Source of the DNA: CAZJOD01 sp964547525
GTDB lineage: Bacteria > Bacillota > Clostridia > JAAYHZ01
Reading direction: 5' to 3'
NCBI GenBank assembly: GCA_964547525.1
Contig: CAZJOD010000173.1
Coordinates: 1 to 7,599, forward strand
DNA length: 7,599 nucleotides
In this document: positions 6,072 to 7,599 of the stretch, one piece after another
Layout: each line of letters starts with the position of its first letter
How positions within the stretch are numbered: the stretch's first letter is position 1
Position numbers and translations under genes: made by a program
The notes under the pieces: model-generated
Database searches by the model: none
Told to the model about the DNA's origin: nothing
What the model saw: only the letters and a program-made list of their open reading frames with translations

Positions 6072-6092
6072 ACGGAAGGGGGATTATAAAAA

Positions 6093-7599
6093 GTGATTAT
6101 CAAAATTATTGTGACAATTATATACCTTGGCATAATAGCTTATCTGGGTGTATTAGGGTATCAGCATACAAAAACGTCAAGTGATTATTTGTTGGGAAAT
6201 CGTCGGATTCATCCTATGATAATGGCATTATCATATGGAGCTACGTTTATAAGCACATCTGCTATCGTGGGTTTTGGCGGTAATGCCGGTGTTTTCGGAT
6301 TCAGCTTATTATGGCTGACATTTTTGAATATTTTCTTAGGGGTATTTGTAGCTTTCGTTTTCTTTGGTAAACGAACCAGACACATGGGACATAACTTAAA
6401 TGTACATACATTCCCTGAATTTTTAGGAGAAAGATATAAATCAAAATTTATCAAAAAATTTGCAGGGGTAGTTATATTTTTATTTATGCCCGCTTATACG
6501 GCGGCTGTAATGATAGGTGCCGCCAAATTTATTGAAGGAAGTCTTAAAATAAACTATAATGTCGCCTTGTTTGTCTTTGCAGTCATTGTGGCGGCTTATG
6601 TTTTCTTCGGTGGTATACGAGGTGTTATGTATTCCGATGCTTTTCAAGGTACACTTATGCTGGTAGGTATGTCTATACTCATAGTTGCGGTTTACTCGCG
6701 GCTTGGTGGAGTGACGGCAGCTCATACGAAGCTTACCGAATTGCTGAACAACCCGGTTGTTAACGACCAAATAGCAGGCTTAAGAGCCGGAGGTTTCCAA
6801 GGGTGGACTCGTATGCCAAAACTTTTTTCTCAGTATTGGTGGATTATAGTATCGTCAATTGTAATGGGAGTAGGAATAGGTGTTCTTGCCCAACCACAGC
6901 TTGCTGTAAGATTTATGACAGTTAAAAGTGATAAAGAATTAAACAGAGCCGTACCAATAGGAGGCGTCTTTATATTAATGATGACCGGGGTGGCGTTTGT
7001 CGTCGGAGCTTTGTCAAACGTACTATTCTTTGAAAGCACCGGAAAAATTGCCGTTGCGGCAGCCGGAGAAACAGATAAAATAATACCTTTGTTTATGGAT
7101 AACTTTATGCCTGAATGGTATATGTCCGTATTTCTTGTTATATTGTTAGCAGCCGGTATGTCTACAATCAGTTCTCAATTCCATGCCATAGGTACTGCCG
7201 TAGGAAGAGATATATTTTCAGGTAAATCGACCGATCCCAAAAAGATAATGCTATATTCGAGAATGGGGGTGCTTTTAGCAATTATAACTACCGTACTGCT
7301 TGCATACATAATGCCTCAGATATGGGACGGAGCTATTGCTATTAGTACAGGATTGTTTTTCGGATTATGTGGTGCCGCATTCTTACCTATGTATTTCGGA
7401 GCTTTGTATTGTAAAAAATTAAGTAAAGCCGCAGCATTATCAGGGATGTTAACAGGATTTTTCAGCAGTCTGTTATGGATGATGTTTATACATTCAAAAG
7501 AATCGGCTGTTTTAAAAGTGTGCCAATGGCTTTTTGGGAAACCGATGCTGCTGACAGGGACCATACAATTCGTTGATCCGATTATAATATCACTATCAC
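6093..7599 (+). CDS. Sodium:solute symporter (SSS family), 3' end beyond the window
   Basis: Reading from GTG at 6093, 502 codons stay open to the window edge. The protein is a polytopic membrane transporter with about twelve hydrophobic segments visible, of the LeuT-fold SSS family (proline, pantothenate, acetate and sugar carriers). Family marks include SDYLLGNRRIHP (30-41), SYGATFISTSAIVGFGGNAG (47-66), FPEFLGERY (107-115), FFGGIRGVMYSDAFQG (171-186) and AAGMSTISSQ (353-362). In the last, Ala354, Ser357 and Thr358 correspond to the sodium-site (Na2) positions of the family. It should couple sodium entry to uptake of a small organic solute; the substrate cannot be told from this. GGAAGGGGGA (6074-6083) lies 9 bases before the GTG. 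It is cotranscribed with the small accessory protein upstream. Most of the expected length seems present, with only the C-terminal part missing. Confidence 0.93.
   Translation, partial: MIIKIIVTIIYLGIIAYLGVLGYQHTKTSSDYLLGNRRIHPMIMALSYGATFISTSAIVGFGGNAGVFGFSLLWLTFLNIFLGVFVAFVFFGKRTRHMGHNLNVHTFPEFLGERYKSKFIKKFAGVVIFLFMPAYTAAVMIGAAKFIEGSLKINYNVALFVFAVIVAAYVFFGGIRGVMYSDAFQGTLMLVGMSILIVAVYSRLGGVTAAHTKLTELLNNPVVNDQIAGLRAGGFQGWTRMPKLFSQYWWIIVSSIVMGVGIGVLAQPQLAVRFMTVKSDKELNRAVPIGGVFILMMTGVAFVVGALSNVLFFESTGKIAVAAAGETDKIIPLFMDNFMPEWYMSVFLVILLAAGMSTISSQFHAIGTAVGRDIFSGKSTDPKKIMLYSRMGVLLAIITTVLLAYIMPQIWDGAIAISTGLFFGLCGAAFLPMYFGALYCKKLSKAAALSGMLTGFFSSLLWMMFIHSKESAVLKVCQWLFGKPMLLTGTIQFVDPIIISLS

Noticed and set aside
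6209..7564. Minus-strand open frames within the symporter region
   Set aside because: They are shadows of the symporter gene, which reads without interruption from 6093 to the window end with clear SSS-family motifs.

Overview
The window is AT-rich chromosomal DNA, probably from a low-GC member of the Bacillota and most likely of clostridial type. The evidence is strong GGAGG-type ribosome binding sites, use of TTG and GTG starts, long AT-rich intergenic regions with hairpin/T-tract terminators, and the gene content. There are no rRNA, tRNA, CRISPR, phage or transposase genes.

Layout. (1) 1-228 is a non-coding tail with two adjacent inverted repeats, a likely terminator region. (2) 229-1110, minus strand, encodes a short-chain dehydrogenase/reductase of the YdaD/YghA stress-protein type. 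(3) 1111-1386 is a divergent promoter region. (4) 1387-2496, plus strand, encodes a short M29-type metallo-aminopeptidase with its own extended -10 promoter and a hairpin/T-tract terminator. (5) 2725-4923 encodes a 732-residue cytoplasmic protein that looks like a divergent GH42-type glycoside hydrolase: TIM barrel, Cys cluster and a beta-galactosidase-trimerisation-like domain. (6) 5060-5398 encodes a small single-domain cupin. (7) 5399-5897 is a 499-base gene-free stretch packed with inverted repeats. (8) 5898-6071 encodes a 57-residue single-span membrane protein with a TTG start, read as a symporter small accessory protein. (9) 6093 to the window end encodes a sodium:solute symporter cut off by the window edge.

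The first genes look like separate transcription units without an evident shared pathway. The last two are a clear pair: a tiny membrane subunit followed 21 bases later by its transporter.

The most unusual features lie in the gap between the cupin and the symporter. One is a roughly 170-bp element whose whole length folds into one imperfect hairpin, with G-U pairs where the arms differ. The other is a symporter leader of about 170 nt that can form either an intrinsic terminator or a hairpin masking the edge of the ribosome binding site, the two sharing bases. The second point of interest is the GH42-like protein, which keeps the zinc-type cysteine spacing but has Asp-Asp in place of the usual Asn-Glu acid/base motif and no obvious nucleophile.
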